Positions 6,271 through 13,468 of a DNA stretch of 20,017 bases are shown in pieces. The translations under genes and the position numbers were made by a program. Source of the stretch: Granulosicoccus sp964594905 (GTDB lineage: Bacteria > Pseudomonadota > Gammaproteobacteria > Granulosicoccales > Granulosicoccaceae). The stretch covers positions 1-20,017 of the forward strand of contig CAZQOI010000057.1 of the NCBI GenBank assembly GCA_964594905.1. The letters run 5' to 3'. How positions within the stretch are numbered: the stretch's first letter is position 1; every line of letters starts with the position of its first letter. Under the pieces are notes generated by a model. The model did no database searches, was not told the origin of the DNA, and worked only from the letters and a program-made list of their open reading frames with translations.

Positions 6271-6521
6271 GCTTACGCGAACGCAGCTAATGTGAATTAA
6301 TGATCTCGCTAGTGCAGATTGCAGTGAAGTCAAGTTTTAAAACTTACTTATTAATCACATGCTTGCAATAATTTGCGGAGAAAATAAGTTAACAAATATA
6401 CGTGACTTTCCGGGTTAGCCTGTGGTTAAATTACACTCGTTGAATGGCAGTATCCTTGCTTGTATTTCAGAGCTGTCTATCCTTGCTGTTGTCTTCAATT
6501 TTTTGCCTTATGGAGAGCCAA
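6271..6521. promoter_or_regulatory. AT-rich regulatory region and leader upstream of rsd
   Basis: 250 bases without a supported gene. It holds a perfect 14-bp palindrome, AAGTTTTAAAACTT (6332-6345), nested inside imperfect arms TGTGAATTAAT (6291-6301) and ATTAATCACA (6350-6359). A candidate promoter is TTGCGG (6374-6379), 17 bases, TATACG (6397-6402), 4 of 6 matches in each box. This would leave a leader of about 110 nt. A second weak candidate is GTGACT (6402-6407) with TTAAAT (6426-6431). No rho-independent terminator for the upstream operon is evident. The in-frame hydrophobic stretch 6444-6521 is treated as untranslated leader. Confidence 0.4.
6512..6515 (+). promoter_or_regulatory. Shine-Dalgarno fixing the rsd start at 6522
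   Basis: GGAG followed by six bases and ATG (6522). In-frame ATGs at 6444 and 6510 lack such a site and would add residues not seen in the family. Confidence 0.7.
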
Positions 6522-7007
6522 ATGTCTGCCAATGCTAATGCCGAATCTGATTCAAACTCAGCAGGAGTAGAACGACGAGGACGACTGCAACAGACGATCA
6601 GCTCGCTGATCAAATTGCGTCAGCAGATGGTCATTACTTATTGCCAACTGTCCGGCGTCAGTTCTTTCGAAAAACGAGATGTCGAAGACCACGCCATCAA
6701 GGCGGATCAATTGCGTGGCTTTTGCCAGATCATGGTGGACTACACAGCGATGGGGCACTTTGAGGTTTATCAGCGCATCATCGAAGGCAAGGAACGGCGT
6801 CGAGCTGTCAAGGAAGTAGCCAAGGAAGTGTATCCAGCGATTGCTGAAACCACTGATTTCCTGGTCGACTTCAATGACAAATACGATGCGTTTGAAGGTA
6901 CTTCAGATGACATTGACATGCTCGCAGGTGATCTTTCTCGCCTTGGCGAAATCATCGCGGTTCGCGGTGAGCTGGAAGATCAAATCCTTGCTGCCTTGAA
7001 GGAATAG
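6522..7007 (+). CDS. rsd: Rsd/AlgQ-family regulator of sigma-70
   Basis: 161 residues, matching the roughly 158-160 of E. coli Rsd and Pseudomonas AlgQ. It is an all-helical cytoplasmic protein; family members bind sigma-70 region 4 and lower housekeeping sigma activity, favouring alternative sigma factors in stationary phase. The conserved core is visible: LRQQMVITYCQLSGV (32-46), LRGFCQIMVDYTAMGHFEVYQR (64-85), the YPAIAETTDFLVDFNDKYD helix (104-122) and LSRLGEIIAVRGELEDQIL (138-156). The first ~25 residues are polar and poorly conserved. An earlier in-frame ATG (6444) would add a hydrophobic segment and is rejected because of the ribosome binding site at 6512. Probably transcribed from the AT-rich region upstream. 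Confidence 0.88.
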   Translation: MSANANAESDSNSAGVERRGRLQQTISSLIKLRQQMVITYCQLSGVSSFEKRDVEDHAIKADQLRGFCQIMVDYTAMGHFEVYQRIIEGKERRRAVKEVAKEVYPAIAETTDFLVDFNDKYDAFEGTSDDIDMLAGDLSRLGEIIAVRGELEDQILAALKE

Positions 7008-7033
7008 TTCTCCTTAAATCCATACGAATTAAC

Positions 7034-7053
7034 CATCGCATCTTTTTGCGATG
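7034..7053 (+). promoter_or_regulatory. Hairpin enclosing the start codon of the RlmI-like gene
   Basis: CATCGCA (7034-7040) and TGCGATG (7047-7053) form a perfect 7-bp stem with a six-base loop (TCTTTT). The last three bases of the right arm are the ATG of the next gene, and no Shine-Dalgarno is seen. In the mRNA the start codon could be masked. It could also act as a weak processing or termination signal after rsd, but no T run follows the stem. Confidence 0.4.
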
Positions 7054-8241
7054 ACAACATTACGCCTGAAGAAGCGTGAACAGCGGCGAGTTATCGCTGG
7101 ACACAACTGGATTTTCTCTAACGAAATCGATACTGCCGCAACTCCTCTTAAAGGTGTTGAACCCGGCACTCCAGTTATTGTTGAAAGTGCCAATGGGCAA
7201 TTTCTCGGGCACGCCTATGCCAATCCCCATTCACTGATAGCACTTCGCGTCACTAGTCGTCGCGCGAATCGACCTTTCACCAAAGACACTCTTCGTGAGC
7301 GCCTGAGTATGGCTCTGGCACTGCGTGAATATCGCTATACAGAACCATATTATCGTTTGGTACACAGTGAGGGTGATGCATTGCCTGGCCTGACAGTCGA
7401 TCGTTACGGCAGCATCTGTGTCGTTCAAATAACAACTGCCGGGATGGAGCTTTATCGAGAGACTCTCATCGAGTGCCTGGTTGATCTGATTGATTGCACG
7501 GCCATTCATTTTCGTAATGATGCGGCGATTCGAGAACTCGAAAACTTGCCGCTTTATCGTGAATGGCTGGTGGGCGATGCGGTAGAGAACCTGACTGTTA
7601 TCGAGAATGGTTTGACCTATGAGGTACCCGCTGAAGTCTCGCAAAAAACTGGTTGGTTCTATGATCATCGAGAAAGTCGTGCGGCGTTAGCGCCGTGGGT
7701 GAAAGATTGCCGGGTACTTGATGTGTATACCTACCTTGGTGGTTTCGCGTTGAATGCAATGCAGGCCGGCGCATCAGAGGTCATTGCCATTGATGCCTCC
7801 GCAGCAGCAACTTCTGCGGCTACACGTAATGCTGAAATCAATGGATTCGCTGGTCAATTCTCGGCGATATGCGGAGACGCAGTCGAGACCATGAGATCGA
7901 TGATCAATGATGATGAGCGCTTTGATGTCGTCGTTCTTGATCCGCCCGCATTCATCAAGCGTCGCAAGGATCGAGAGGCAGGTACGCGTCACTACGGACT
8001 TAACAACCGACTTGCCATGCGTTTATTGAAACCTGGTGGCATTCTTGTCACCGCAAGTTGTTCTCAGGCCTTGGCGGACAAGGAGCTGTTGCAACTGGTC
8101 CGGCAGAACGCGCCGCCAAAATCTTTGGGTGTGCAATTGCTGGAACCCTTGCAGCAAGCTCCCGATCACCCAATTCATGTAGCGATGCCCGAGACGCACT
8201 ATCTAGGTGGCATGATCACTCGCGTGTTACCCCTCAGCTAA
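7051..8241 (+). CDS. rlmI: Class I SAM-dependent rRNA (cytosine) methyltransferase, RlmI-like
   Basis: 396 residues, as in E. coli RlmI (396), which methylates C1962 of 23S rRNA to m5C. It has an N-terminal PUA-like RNA-binding domain (about 1-75: LRLKKREQRRVIAGHNWIFSNEI), then the central EGDALPGLTVDRYG (107-120) and KTGWFYDHRESR (199-210). The Rossmann methyltransferase follows: motif I in VLDVYTYLGGFALNAMQAGA (222-241), the acidic strand end EVIAIDAS (243-250), DPPAF motif IV (297-301) and TASCSQAL (334-341), whose Cys337 is the candidate catalytic cysteine. The ATG matches the family N-terminus but lies within a hairpin and lacks a ribosome binding site. Orthology to RlmI rather than a sister enzyme is likely but not proven. 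Confidence 0.88.
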   Translation: MTTLRLKKREQRRVIAGHNWIFSNEIDTAATPLKGVEPGTPVIVESANGQFLGHAYANPHSLIALRVTSRRANRPFTKDTLRERLSMALALREYRYTEPYYRLVHSEGDALPGLTVDRYGSICVVQITTAGMELYRETLIECLVDLIDCTAIHFRNDAAIRELENLPLYREWLVGDAVENLTVIENGLTYEVPAEVSQKTGWFYDHRESRAALAPWVKDCRVLDVYTYLGGFALNAMQAGASEVIAIDASAAATSAATRNAEINGFAGQFSAICGDAVETMRSMINDDERFDVVVLDPPAFIKRRKDREAGTRHYGLNNRLAMRLLKPGGILVTASCSQALADKELLQLVRQNAPPKSLGVQLLEPLQQAPDHPIHVAMPETHYLGGMITRVLPLS

Positions 8242-8257
8242 GGACCTCGGGTAAGGG

Positions 8258-8263
8258 TATAAT
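8258..8263 (+). promoter_or_regulatory. Perfect -10 box upstream of lgt
   Basis: TATAAT lies 27 bases before the lgt ATG in the 49-base gap after the RlmI-like gene. The region 17 bases upstream (CAGCTA, 8235-8240) is a poor -35. It is a likely promoter for lgt-thyA-folA, possibly activator-assisted. Confidence 0.45.
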
Positions 8264-8290
8264 CGAACTGCTTTCGAGAACGAGTCTGTC

Positions 8291-9100
8291 ATGCTGCAAT
8301 ATCCGAATATCAATCCTGTTGCAGTCGAACTTGGACCACTTACCATTCATTGGTACGGCGTCACCTATCTCGTCGCTTTTGCGGTAGGTTGGTGGCTCGC
8401 AACGCACCGCGCGAAAAAACCTGGTTCAGGATGGAATCCAGATGAAGTCGGCGATGTGGTTTTTTACATCGTGCTTGGCGTCATCGCTGGTGGCAAGATT
8501 GGCTCTTTGCTGTTCTACCAGACTGAATTACTACTCAGCGAGCCTCTTGAAGTCATAAATCCTTTTGGTAAATACGGCTGGCGCGGCATGTCCTTTCATG
8601 GTGGCTTCGTTGGCGTACTGGTCGCGTTCTACCTATATGCCAGGAAGACAGGTCGCACTTTCTTTCAGGTGGCTGATTTCTTTGCCCCCGCCTTTCCGAT
8701 TGGTCTTGGTGCAGGGCGTATTGGTAATTTTATTAACGGTGAATTATGGGGGCGTGTCACTGAAGTGCCTTGGGGCATGGTATTTCCGAATCCAAGCGCA
8801 GGTCCCTTGCCAAGACATCCCAATCAGCTGTATCAGTTTTTTTTCGAAGGCATCGTAATGTTCATTGTCATCTGGTGGTTTTCATCGAAATCCAGACCGC
8901 GGATGGCTGTGTCGGGTTTGTTTGTGTTGTTCTATGGAATCTATCGATTCTTTATCGAGTTTGTGCGCGAGCCCGACGAACATCTTGGCTTTCTCGCCTT
9001 CGACTGGTTGACGATGGGGCAGTTGCTATCACTGCCGATGATCATCGCCGGCGCAGCGCTTATGATTATCGGTTATAAACGCAACATAAGGGACGTGTAG
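8291..9100 (+). CDS. lgt: Prolipoprotein diacylglyceryl transferase
   Basis: Inner-membrane enzyme that moves diacylglycerol from phosphatidylglycerol to the lipobox cysteine of prolipoproteins, the first step of lipoprotein maturation. 269 residues with about seven hydrophobic segments (for example 19-38, 56-76, 101-117, 188-200, 209-227, 240-260). The Lgt signature GAGRIGNFINGELWGR (140-155) is intact. His103 in SFHGGFVG and Arg143, Asn146 and Glu151 occupy the same numbers as key E. coli residues. Near the C-terminus, IYRFFIEFVREPDEHLG carries the conserved YRFxxEFxRxPD pattern. The ribosome binding site is weak (CGAG 6 bases before ATG). thyA starts 2 bases after its stop, the E. coli lgt-thyA arrangement. 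Confidence 0.97.
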   Translation: MLQYPNINPVAVELGPLTIHWYGVTYLVAFAVGWWLATHRAKKPGSGWNPDEVGDVVFYIVLGVIAGGKIGSLLFYQTELLLSEPLEVINPFGKYGWRGMSFHGGFVGVLVAFYLYARKTGRTFFQVADFFAPAFPIGLGAGRIGNFINGELWGRVTEVPWGMVFPNPSAGPLPRHPNQLYQFFFEGIVMFIVIWWFSSKSRPRMAVSGLFVLFYGIYRFFIEFVREPDEHLGFLAFDWLTMGQLLSLPMIIAGAALMIIGYKRNIRDV

Positions 9101-9102
9101 CG

Positions 9103-9897
9103 ATGCAAACCTACCTTGATCTACTGACTCATATCCTGCACGCGGGCGTCGATAAGGGCGACCGAACCGGTACTGGTACGCGATCTGTTTTTGGTTACCA
9201 GATGCGTTTTGATCTTGACGATGGCTTTCCGGTACTGACTACCAAGAAACTTCATCTTAAATCGATCATCCACGAACTCTTGTGGTTTCTCGCTGGTGAT
9301 ACCAATATTGGCTACCTCAACAAACACGGGGTAACCATCTGGGATGAATGGGCTGACAAAGACGGAAATCTTGGGCCTGTGTATGGCAGTCAGTGGCGGT
9401 CCTGGCCGACACCAGACGGCCGGCATATTGATCAGATAGCGGGTCTTGTTGAATCGATTAAATCTAACCCGGATTCGCGCAGATTGATTGTTTCTGCCTG
9501 GAATGTGGCGGAAATCGATTCCATGAAATTACCTCCATGCCACGCCTTATTCCAGTTCTATGTGGCCGATGGCCGACTGAGTTGCCAGTTGTATCAACGC
9601 AGTGCCGATGTTTTTCTTGGAGTACCTTTCAACATTGCGTCTTACGCTTTGCTGACAATCATGATGGCGCAAGTGTGTGGTCTCAAGCCCGGTGAATTTA
9701 TTCACACGCTGGGAGATGCACACCTTTACAGTAATCATTTTGATCAAGCGCGTGAACAGTTGACACGTAAACCGGGGCCATTACCAAGCTTGCGAATCAA
9801 TCCTGACGTTAGTGATATCACAGGTTTTGTGTTTGATGACTTCGAACTTATCGATTACAACGCTGCACCGACTATTCGTGCACCGATAGCCGTCTAG
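9103..9897 (+). CDS. thyA: Thymidylate synthase
   Basis: Converts dUMP and 5,10-methylene-tetrahydrofolate to dTMP and dihydrofolate. 264 residues, exactly the E. coli length, with nucleophile Cys146 in LPPCHALFQFYV. Arg21 (GDRTGTGT), IIHELLWFLAGDTN (55-68), IWDEWA (79-84) and LSCQLYQRSADVFLGVPFNIASYALL (folate and dUMP sites) are intact. AAGGGA ends about 9 bases before the ATG. It sits 2 bases after lgt and 6 bases before folA, so its product dihydrofolate can be recycled by the next gene's enzyme. Confidence 0.98.
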   Translation: MQTYLDLLTHILHAGVDKGDRTGTGTRSVFGYQMRFDLDDGFPVLTTKKLHLKSIIHELLWFLAGDTNIGYLNKHGVTIWDEWADKDGNLGPVYGSQWRSWPTPDGRHIDQIAGLVESIKSNPDSRRLIVSAWNVAEIDSMKLPPCHALFQFYVADGRLSCQLYQRSADVFLGVPFNIASYALLTIMMAQVCGLKPGEFIHTLGDAHLYSNHFDQAREQLTRKPGPLPSLRINPDVSDITGFVFDDFELIDYNAAPTIRAPIAV

Positions 9898-9903
9898 CTA
9901 ACC

Positions 9904-10428
9904 ATGGCGAATAAACCAGTAGTTGCAATGATGATGGCGATGGATGCCAATCGCCTGATAGGCGCAAATGGCGGAATGCCCTGGTTTATTCCGGGCGAGC
10001 AGGCTTACTTCAAATCGGTAACGATGGGCAAGCCTGTGATCATGGGTCGAAAAACCTTCGAGTCGATTGGCAAGCCTTTGCCCGGTCGTCCGAATGTTGT
10101 CGTGACCAGAAGCGAGTCGTGGCAATACGACGGCGTGCACTGTGTATCTTCGATCGATGAAGCTTTGGATGTTGCTGCCGAAATTGCACAAGATCCAAAA
10201 ACTGCTGCTGATGAAATCATGGTCATTGGAGGCGCTGCACTTTGTCGGGAATTAATGCCCGCTACTGAGCGTCTCTACCTGACCTACATCGATGCCACTT
10301 TCGAGGGTGACACCTGGCTCGATAGTTTTCATTGGGAAGAGTGGCAGGAAGTCAGTCGACAGACACGTGATCCTGCCGAGACAGATGGTCTTGACGTGGT
10401 TTATCTTGTTCTCGAACGCCAGTCTTAG
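9904..10428 (+). CDS. folA: Dihydrofolate reductase
   Basis: NADPH-dependent reduction of dihydrofolate to tetrahydrofolate, closing the thymidylate cycle with the adjacent thyA. 174 residues, against 159 in E. coli. Landmarks are LIGANGGMPWFIPGEQAYFK (18-37) with Trp27, KPVIMGRKTFESIGKPLPGR (43-62) for NADPH and substrate binding, EIMVIGG (104-110) with the cofactor Gly-Gly, and LYLTYIDATFEGDTWL (123-138). The acidic catalytic residue that is Asp27 in E. coli is Glu32 here, as in vertebrate enzymes. The C-terminal half has a small extra segment around AEIAQDPKTAAD. It ends 25 bases before the convergent dioxygenase gene; no clear terminator is seen between them. Confidence 0.96.
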   Translation: MANKPVVAMMMAMDANRLIGANGGMPWFIPGEQAYFKSVTMGKPVIMGRKTFESIGKPLPGRPNVVVTRSESWQYDGVHCVSSIDEALDVAAEIAQDPKTAADEIMVIGGAALCRELMPATERLYLTYIDATFEGDTWLDSFHWEEWQEVSRQTRDPAETDGLDVVYLVLERQS

Positions 10429-10453
10429 AGATCTGGTTAAACAAGCTACGGTA

Positions 10454-11335
10454 CTAATTTGACGACTGACTTGTGTCAGATTGTTGAGTAAAGAACGACG
10501 CGCCGGACGGCACTTCAGGTATTTCACAATCGTAGTCGACGCTACGCACTCGATTGGTTCTTATTCCAGCAACAATTTCACCTGCGTATTTTGTCGGTAA
10601 GGGATTCGCTGACAGTGGGTGAGCATCCTCTGCAGAATAGGCAACGATAAACAAGGTTCGCGGCAGGGGAGAATGATTGGCACTTGAGCCATGCAGTAAT
10701 CGTGTATGCATGATGCAAGCACTTCCTGCCTTGCCAGTGCATGACTCAGAATCAGCAATTGCCTGAGTTTCAGTTTTCTCAGTTACTGCACCTGTAAAAA
10801 CGCCATCCTTCCAAAGACTATGCAACTGACCCTTGTGCGATCCGGGAACGACTTGTAAAGGGCCATTATCAAGGGTTACGTCGTCGAGGAAAAACAACAC
10901 TGTGGCAAGATCAAAATTTGAATGTGGTTCAAACATGAAGTCTTGGTGATACTTTACGGTTGTTTTTGCATCCGGCAGTTTCGAGTTGATCTTGCAATGA
11001 TGAAATTTCAGATTAGGCGAGTAGAGCTCTGATAAAGCTACGATAGCCTGATTGTTTCGCATGGCATCGAGATAATCCTCTGAAAGATCAATGGGTGAGG
11101 CTACACGTCTGAGCGCGGGTGACTTGGCATTGTGGCCAGATTCAATATCAAACCGAGGACGACCGTCGAAGGTTGCACCGTAGGGAGCACTTTGCTGGCG
11201 GCTCTCTTCTACCCAAGTATCAAACGTCGCTTTTAGTGCGCTGAGTTGCCCGGCTGACAGCGCGTTGTCGAGCATCAGATAGCCGTTGTTGTGAAAGTCG
11301 CTGGTTTGTTGTGTCGTCAGTATCGGCATAGTCAT
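10454..11335 (-). CDS. Phytanoyl-CoA dioxygenase (PhyH) family protein
   Basis: A 293-residue Fe(II)/2-oxoglutarate-dependent dioxygenase with the double-stranded beta-helix fold. The HxD iron ligands are His130 and Asp132 (VKYHQDFMFEPHSN); the distal histidine is His215 (RLLHGSSANHS) and the 2-oxoglutarate-binding residue is probably Arg226 (PLPRTLFIVAYSA). FFLDDVTLDNGPLQVVPGSHKG (148-169) is the typical family strand-turn. The substrate is unknown; the family includes hydroxylases of ectoine, fatty acyl and secondary-metabolite substrates. The ATG at 11335 lies 3 bases after the apaH stop, so it is probably the last gene of the lptD operon. A second in-frame ATG at 11329 is possible. In E. 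coli apaH is next to folA with no such gene between. Confidence 0.87.
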   Translation of the reverse strand: MTMPILTTQQTSDFHNNGYLMLDNALSAGQLSALKATFDTWVEESRQQSAPYGATFDGRPRFDIESGHNAKSPALRRVASPIDLSEDYLDAMRNNQAIVALSELYSPNLKFHHCKINSKLPDAKTTVKYHQDFMFEPHSNFDLATVLFFLDDVTLDNGPLQVVPGSHKGQLHSLWKDGVFTGAVTEKTETQAIADSESCTGKAGSACIMHTRLLHGSSANHSPLPRTLFIVAYSAEDAHPLSANPLPTKYAGEIVAGIRTNRVRSVDYDCEIPEVPSGASFFTQQSDTSQSSN

Positions 11336-11338
11336 GAC

Positions 11339-12226
11339 TCACGGCAATTGGTGATGATTGATGGTGTAGCTAAACCCTTGCTCGACATGATAAGCCGTTA
11401 GCGGCCCGCCCCAAACGCAGCCACGATCGGTGGGTATGATATTCGGAGGTGCTATTGCCGGGTGACTTGACCAGTGTCCGAACACGATGCGTGTCGGCAG
11501 GGGGATGCGATTTTCAACCGCATACCAGGGAAGCAACTTCGCCGTTGAGTTCTTGGGTGCAGTTGCTGACGCAATTGCGGAATCGGTTGCGGACTCGGTC
11601 GCAGACGTTCTCGCCAATGCAATAGCCGGTGGTCCATTAAAGTCGTAGTCGAGTGAACCATCTAGCTGACAGTATCGCATTCGGGTAAACGCATTGATGA
11701 CAAAACGCCAGCGATCATGCTCCACCAGTGCATCATCCCAGAGCCGGGGTGTGTTGCCGTACATATGCGGTAGAAATTCGAAAAAGGTGTCGCTCGACAA
11801 CATGGCCTGTGTGTCTTCGGCGAGTGTGTGAGCTTTCTCCAAAGACCAAAAAGGGTATATGCCAGCGTGGGCAAGAGTCGCGTTTAGTTGCTTGTCCGTA
11901 TGAATCAAGGGCTGTTGCCGTAACCAGTGCGCCAACTCTTCAATATCTGGCGCATTGAGAATATCGTCAAGCGTATCTTTAGCTGATGTTTTTCGAATAC
12001 CGTTTATGACTGCCAACAAGTGCAAGTCATGATTGCCGAGTACGGTAATAGCGGCATCGCCAAGAGCCTTGACGTAGCGCAAGGCCTCGAGTGATTCCGG
12101 ACCGCGATTGACTATGTCCCCGACAAACCAAAGTTTGTCGCTTTTATCATCGAACTTGAGTTTGTCCAGCAGGATCTTGAGTGGCGACAGACAGCCCTGT
12201 AAGTCGCCAATGACATAAGTTGCCAA
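11339..12226 (-). CDS. apaH: Bis(5'-nucleosyl)-tetraphosphatase, symmetrical (Ap4A hydrolase)
   Basis: Cleaves Ap4A to two ADP and can remove Np4A caps from RNA in E. coli. 295 residues, against about 280 in E. coli. Metallophosphatase motifs are GDLQGC (7-12), WFVGDIVNRGPESLEALRYVK (33-53), VLGNHDLHLLAV (62-73), LAHAGI (117-122) and VFGHWSS, followed by DRGCVWGGPLTAY. The extra length is a Ser/Ala/Thr-rich insert in the C-terminal half made of four 4-residue units (SATE, SATD, SAIA, SATA), before the WYA...RIVFGHW strand. The start is TTG at 12226: residues MATYVIGD match the family N-terminus exactly, although no Shine-Dalgarno is seen. It lies 24 bases after apaG and 3 before the dioxygenase gene. 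Confidence 0.96.
   Translation of the reverse strand: MATYVIGDLQGCLSPLKILLDKLKFDDKSDKLWFVGDIVNRGPESLEALRYVKALGDAAITVLGNHDLHLLAVINGIRKTSAKDTLDDILNAPDIEELAHWLRQQPLIHTDKQLNATLAHAGIYPFWSLEKAHTLAEDTQAMLSSDTFFEFLPHMYGNTPRLWDDALVEHDRWRFVINAFTRMRYCQLDGSLDYDFNGPPAIALARTSATESATDSAIASATAPKNSTAKLLPWYAVENRIPLPTRIVFGHWSSHPAIAPPNIIPTDRGCVWGGPLTAYHVEQGFSYTINHHQLP
11558..11605 (-). repeat. Four-unit 12-bp tandem repeat inside apaH
   Basis: Read on the minus strand, four consecutive 12-base units (11605-11594, 11593-11582, 11581-11570, 11569-11558) encode SATE, SATD, SAIA and SATA. Units are imperfect; the first two are nearest (TCCGCAACC core with third-position changes). Unit length is a multiple of three, so copy-number change would keep the frame. 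Confidence 0.8.
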
Positions 12227-12250
12227 AGTATCAAGTAGTGCCGTTGCTGC

Positions 12251-12673
12251 TTAGTGCAACGTGCGCGGGGTTGATAGCAGAAAATCTTCTATCGGCGCTT
12301 TGAACTCTGCACCGTCGTCCGTCACCATTTGGTAGCTACCACCCATCGTACCGATGGATGTTTCGAGCATGGTGCCGCTGGTGTATTGAAAACCCTCACC
12401 GGGTTTCAGGTGCGGCTGTTCACCGACGACACCATCGCCTTGGACTTCCTGGACTTTGCCATTGCCGTCGCGAATAACCCAGTGACGAGTCATTAACCGC
12501 GCAGGAGTATCGCCCACGTTGCGGATAGTGATTGTGTAGGCGAAGACGAAGCGATTGTTGTCCGGATCTGATTCGGATTCCACGTACAGGGTCTCCACAT
12601 CAATCTGGATCGCCTCGCTGACGTCTATTACATCGGTTTGCATGTGATGAGAGACACTCGTAATTTCCCCCAT
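12251..12673 (-). CDS. apaG: ApaG (DUF525) protein
   Basis: 140 residues, with a core collinear with E. coli ApaG (125). ESDPDNNRFVFAYTITIRNVG (34-54), RHWVIRDGNGKVQEVQGDGVVGEQP (63-87), LKPGEGFQYTSGTMLETSIGTMGGSYQMV (89-117) and IEDFLLSTPRTLH are the family blocks. The fold is an immunoglobulin-like beta sandwich; in some family members it binds metals or nucleotides, but its bacterial role is unclear. The first ~20 residues are extra relative to E. coli; an in-frame ATG at 12643 (residue 11) is an alternative start, neither having a strong ribosome binding site. It lies 9 bases after rsmA and 24 before apaH, in the classical order. Confidence 0.95.
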   Translation of the reverse strand: MGEITSVSHHMQTDVIDVSEAIQIDVETLYVESESDPDNNRFVFAYTITIRNVGDTPARLMTRHWVIRDGNGKVQEVQGDGVVGEQPHLKPGEGFQYTSGTMLETSIGTMGGSYQMVTDDGAEFKAPIEDFLLSTPRTLH

Positions 12674-12682
12674 CTTAGCACT

Positions 12683-13468
12683 TCAGCCCTGTTCTAGGCG
12701 CGCCGCAAGTCGTTGAAAAGCGCCTAAATCCAATGTCTCCGCCCGCGCTCCCGGATCGATATCAAGTGCCTGAATGTCGGCAATATTTAGCACGGTCTTG
12801 AGGTTGTTGCGCAGGGTTTTGCGCTTGTTGGCGAAAGCCAATCGAGTGGCACTTTGCAAGGCGTCCAGCATTTCGGCGCTCGGCGGATCTGACCTCGGTT
12901 TGAGTCGCACAACCGCTGATTGAATCTTCGGCATCGGATCAAAAGCCGATGCTGGCACTGCGAACAGGGGTTCGATGGTGAAAACCGATTGCATCAGTAC
13001 GCTCAGACGACCAAAAGCTCGGTTTCCGGGAGCCGCATCGAGCCGATCCACAACTTCCTTTTGCAGCATGACATGGATGTCTTGAACTGAAGCGTGTATT
13101 TCGATCCATTTTAGTAACAGGGGAGTGCCAATGTTGTAAGGCAGGTTCCCAACGAGGCGCAAGGGTTTGTTGTCTTTGAACGCAGCAAAGTCGATAGCGA
13201 GAGCGTCACCCTCATGAATAGTCAGGCCCGCTAATTTCCGATCACGCAATTTAGCGATCAGATCGCGATCAATCTCGACAACAGTCAATGCGTCAAGTTC
13301 ATCGAGTAGCGGCAGTGTCAGTGCACCGAGACCGGGACCGACCTCTACAACCGTATCGTCAGGTTTGATTCGCATCGAACGGACAATGCGATCAATAACG
13401 CTTGGGTCGTTGAGAAAATTCTGTCCAAAGCGTTTTCGTGCACGATGCTTATCGTGGCTGTTGGACAT
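12683..13468 (-). CDS. rsmA: 16S rRNA (adenine1518-N6/adenine1519-N6)-dimethyltransferase
   Basis: KsgA/RsmA dimethylates two adjacent adenines near the 3' end of 16S rRNA late in 30S assembly. 261 residues, against 273 in E. coli. HRARKRFGQNFLNDPSVIDRIV (8-29) is the typical N-terminus, VEVGPGLGALT (41-51) is SAM motif I, VVEIDRDL (63-70) the acidic loop, and NLPYNIGTPLL (108-118) the catalytic NLPY motif. FDPMPKIQSAVVRL and the FANKRKTLRNNL helix follow. ATG 13468 is chosen because it starts just ahead of the conserved block and overlaps the pdxA stop by one base (TGATG); a longer in-frame reading from 13555 lies within pdxA and is not conserved. Confidence 0.97.
   Translation of the reverse strand: MSNSHDKHRARKRFGQNFLNDPSVIDRIVRSMRIKPDDTVVEVGPGLGALTLPLLDELDALTVVEIDRDLIAKLRDRKLAGLTIHEGDALAIDFAAFKDNKPLRLVGNLPYNIGTPLLLKWIEIHASVQDIHVMLQKEVVDRLDAAPGNRAFGRLSVLMQSVFTIEPLFAVPASAFDPMPKIQSAVVRLKPRSDPPSAEMLDALQSATRLAFANKRKTLRNNLKTVLNIADIQALDIDPGARAETLDLGAFQRLAARLEQG

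Noticed and set aside
6291..6359. CRP-like half sites TGTGA and TCACA before rsd
   Set aside because: A CRP site needs a 6-base spacer; these halves are nearly 60 bases apart, so they are treated only as part of an inverted repeat.
6444..6521. Hydrophobic N-terminal extension of rsd that looks like a signal peptide
   Set aside because: Rsd/AlgQ proteins are cytoplasmic and about 160 residues long; a clear GGAG 6 bases before ATG 6522 sets the start, so the stretch is read as leader.
7231..7668. 145-codon open frame on the minus strand, antisense to the RlmI-like gene
   Set aside because: Entirely within a conserved gene, no ribosome binding site and no recognisable protein features.
8058..8387. 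109-codon open frame spanning the RlmI-like gene end and lgt start
   Set aside because: It overlaps two well-supported genes in another frame and shows no conserved features.
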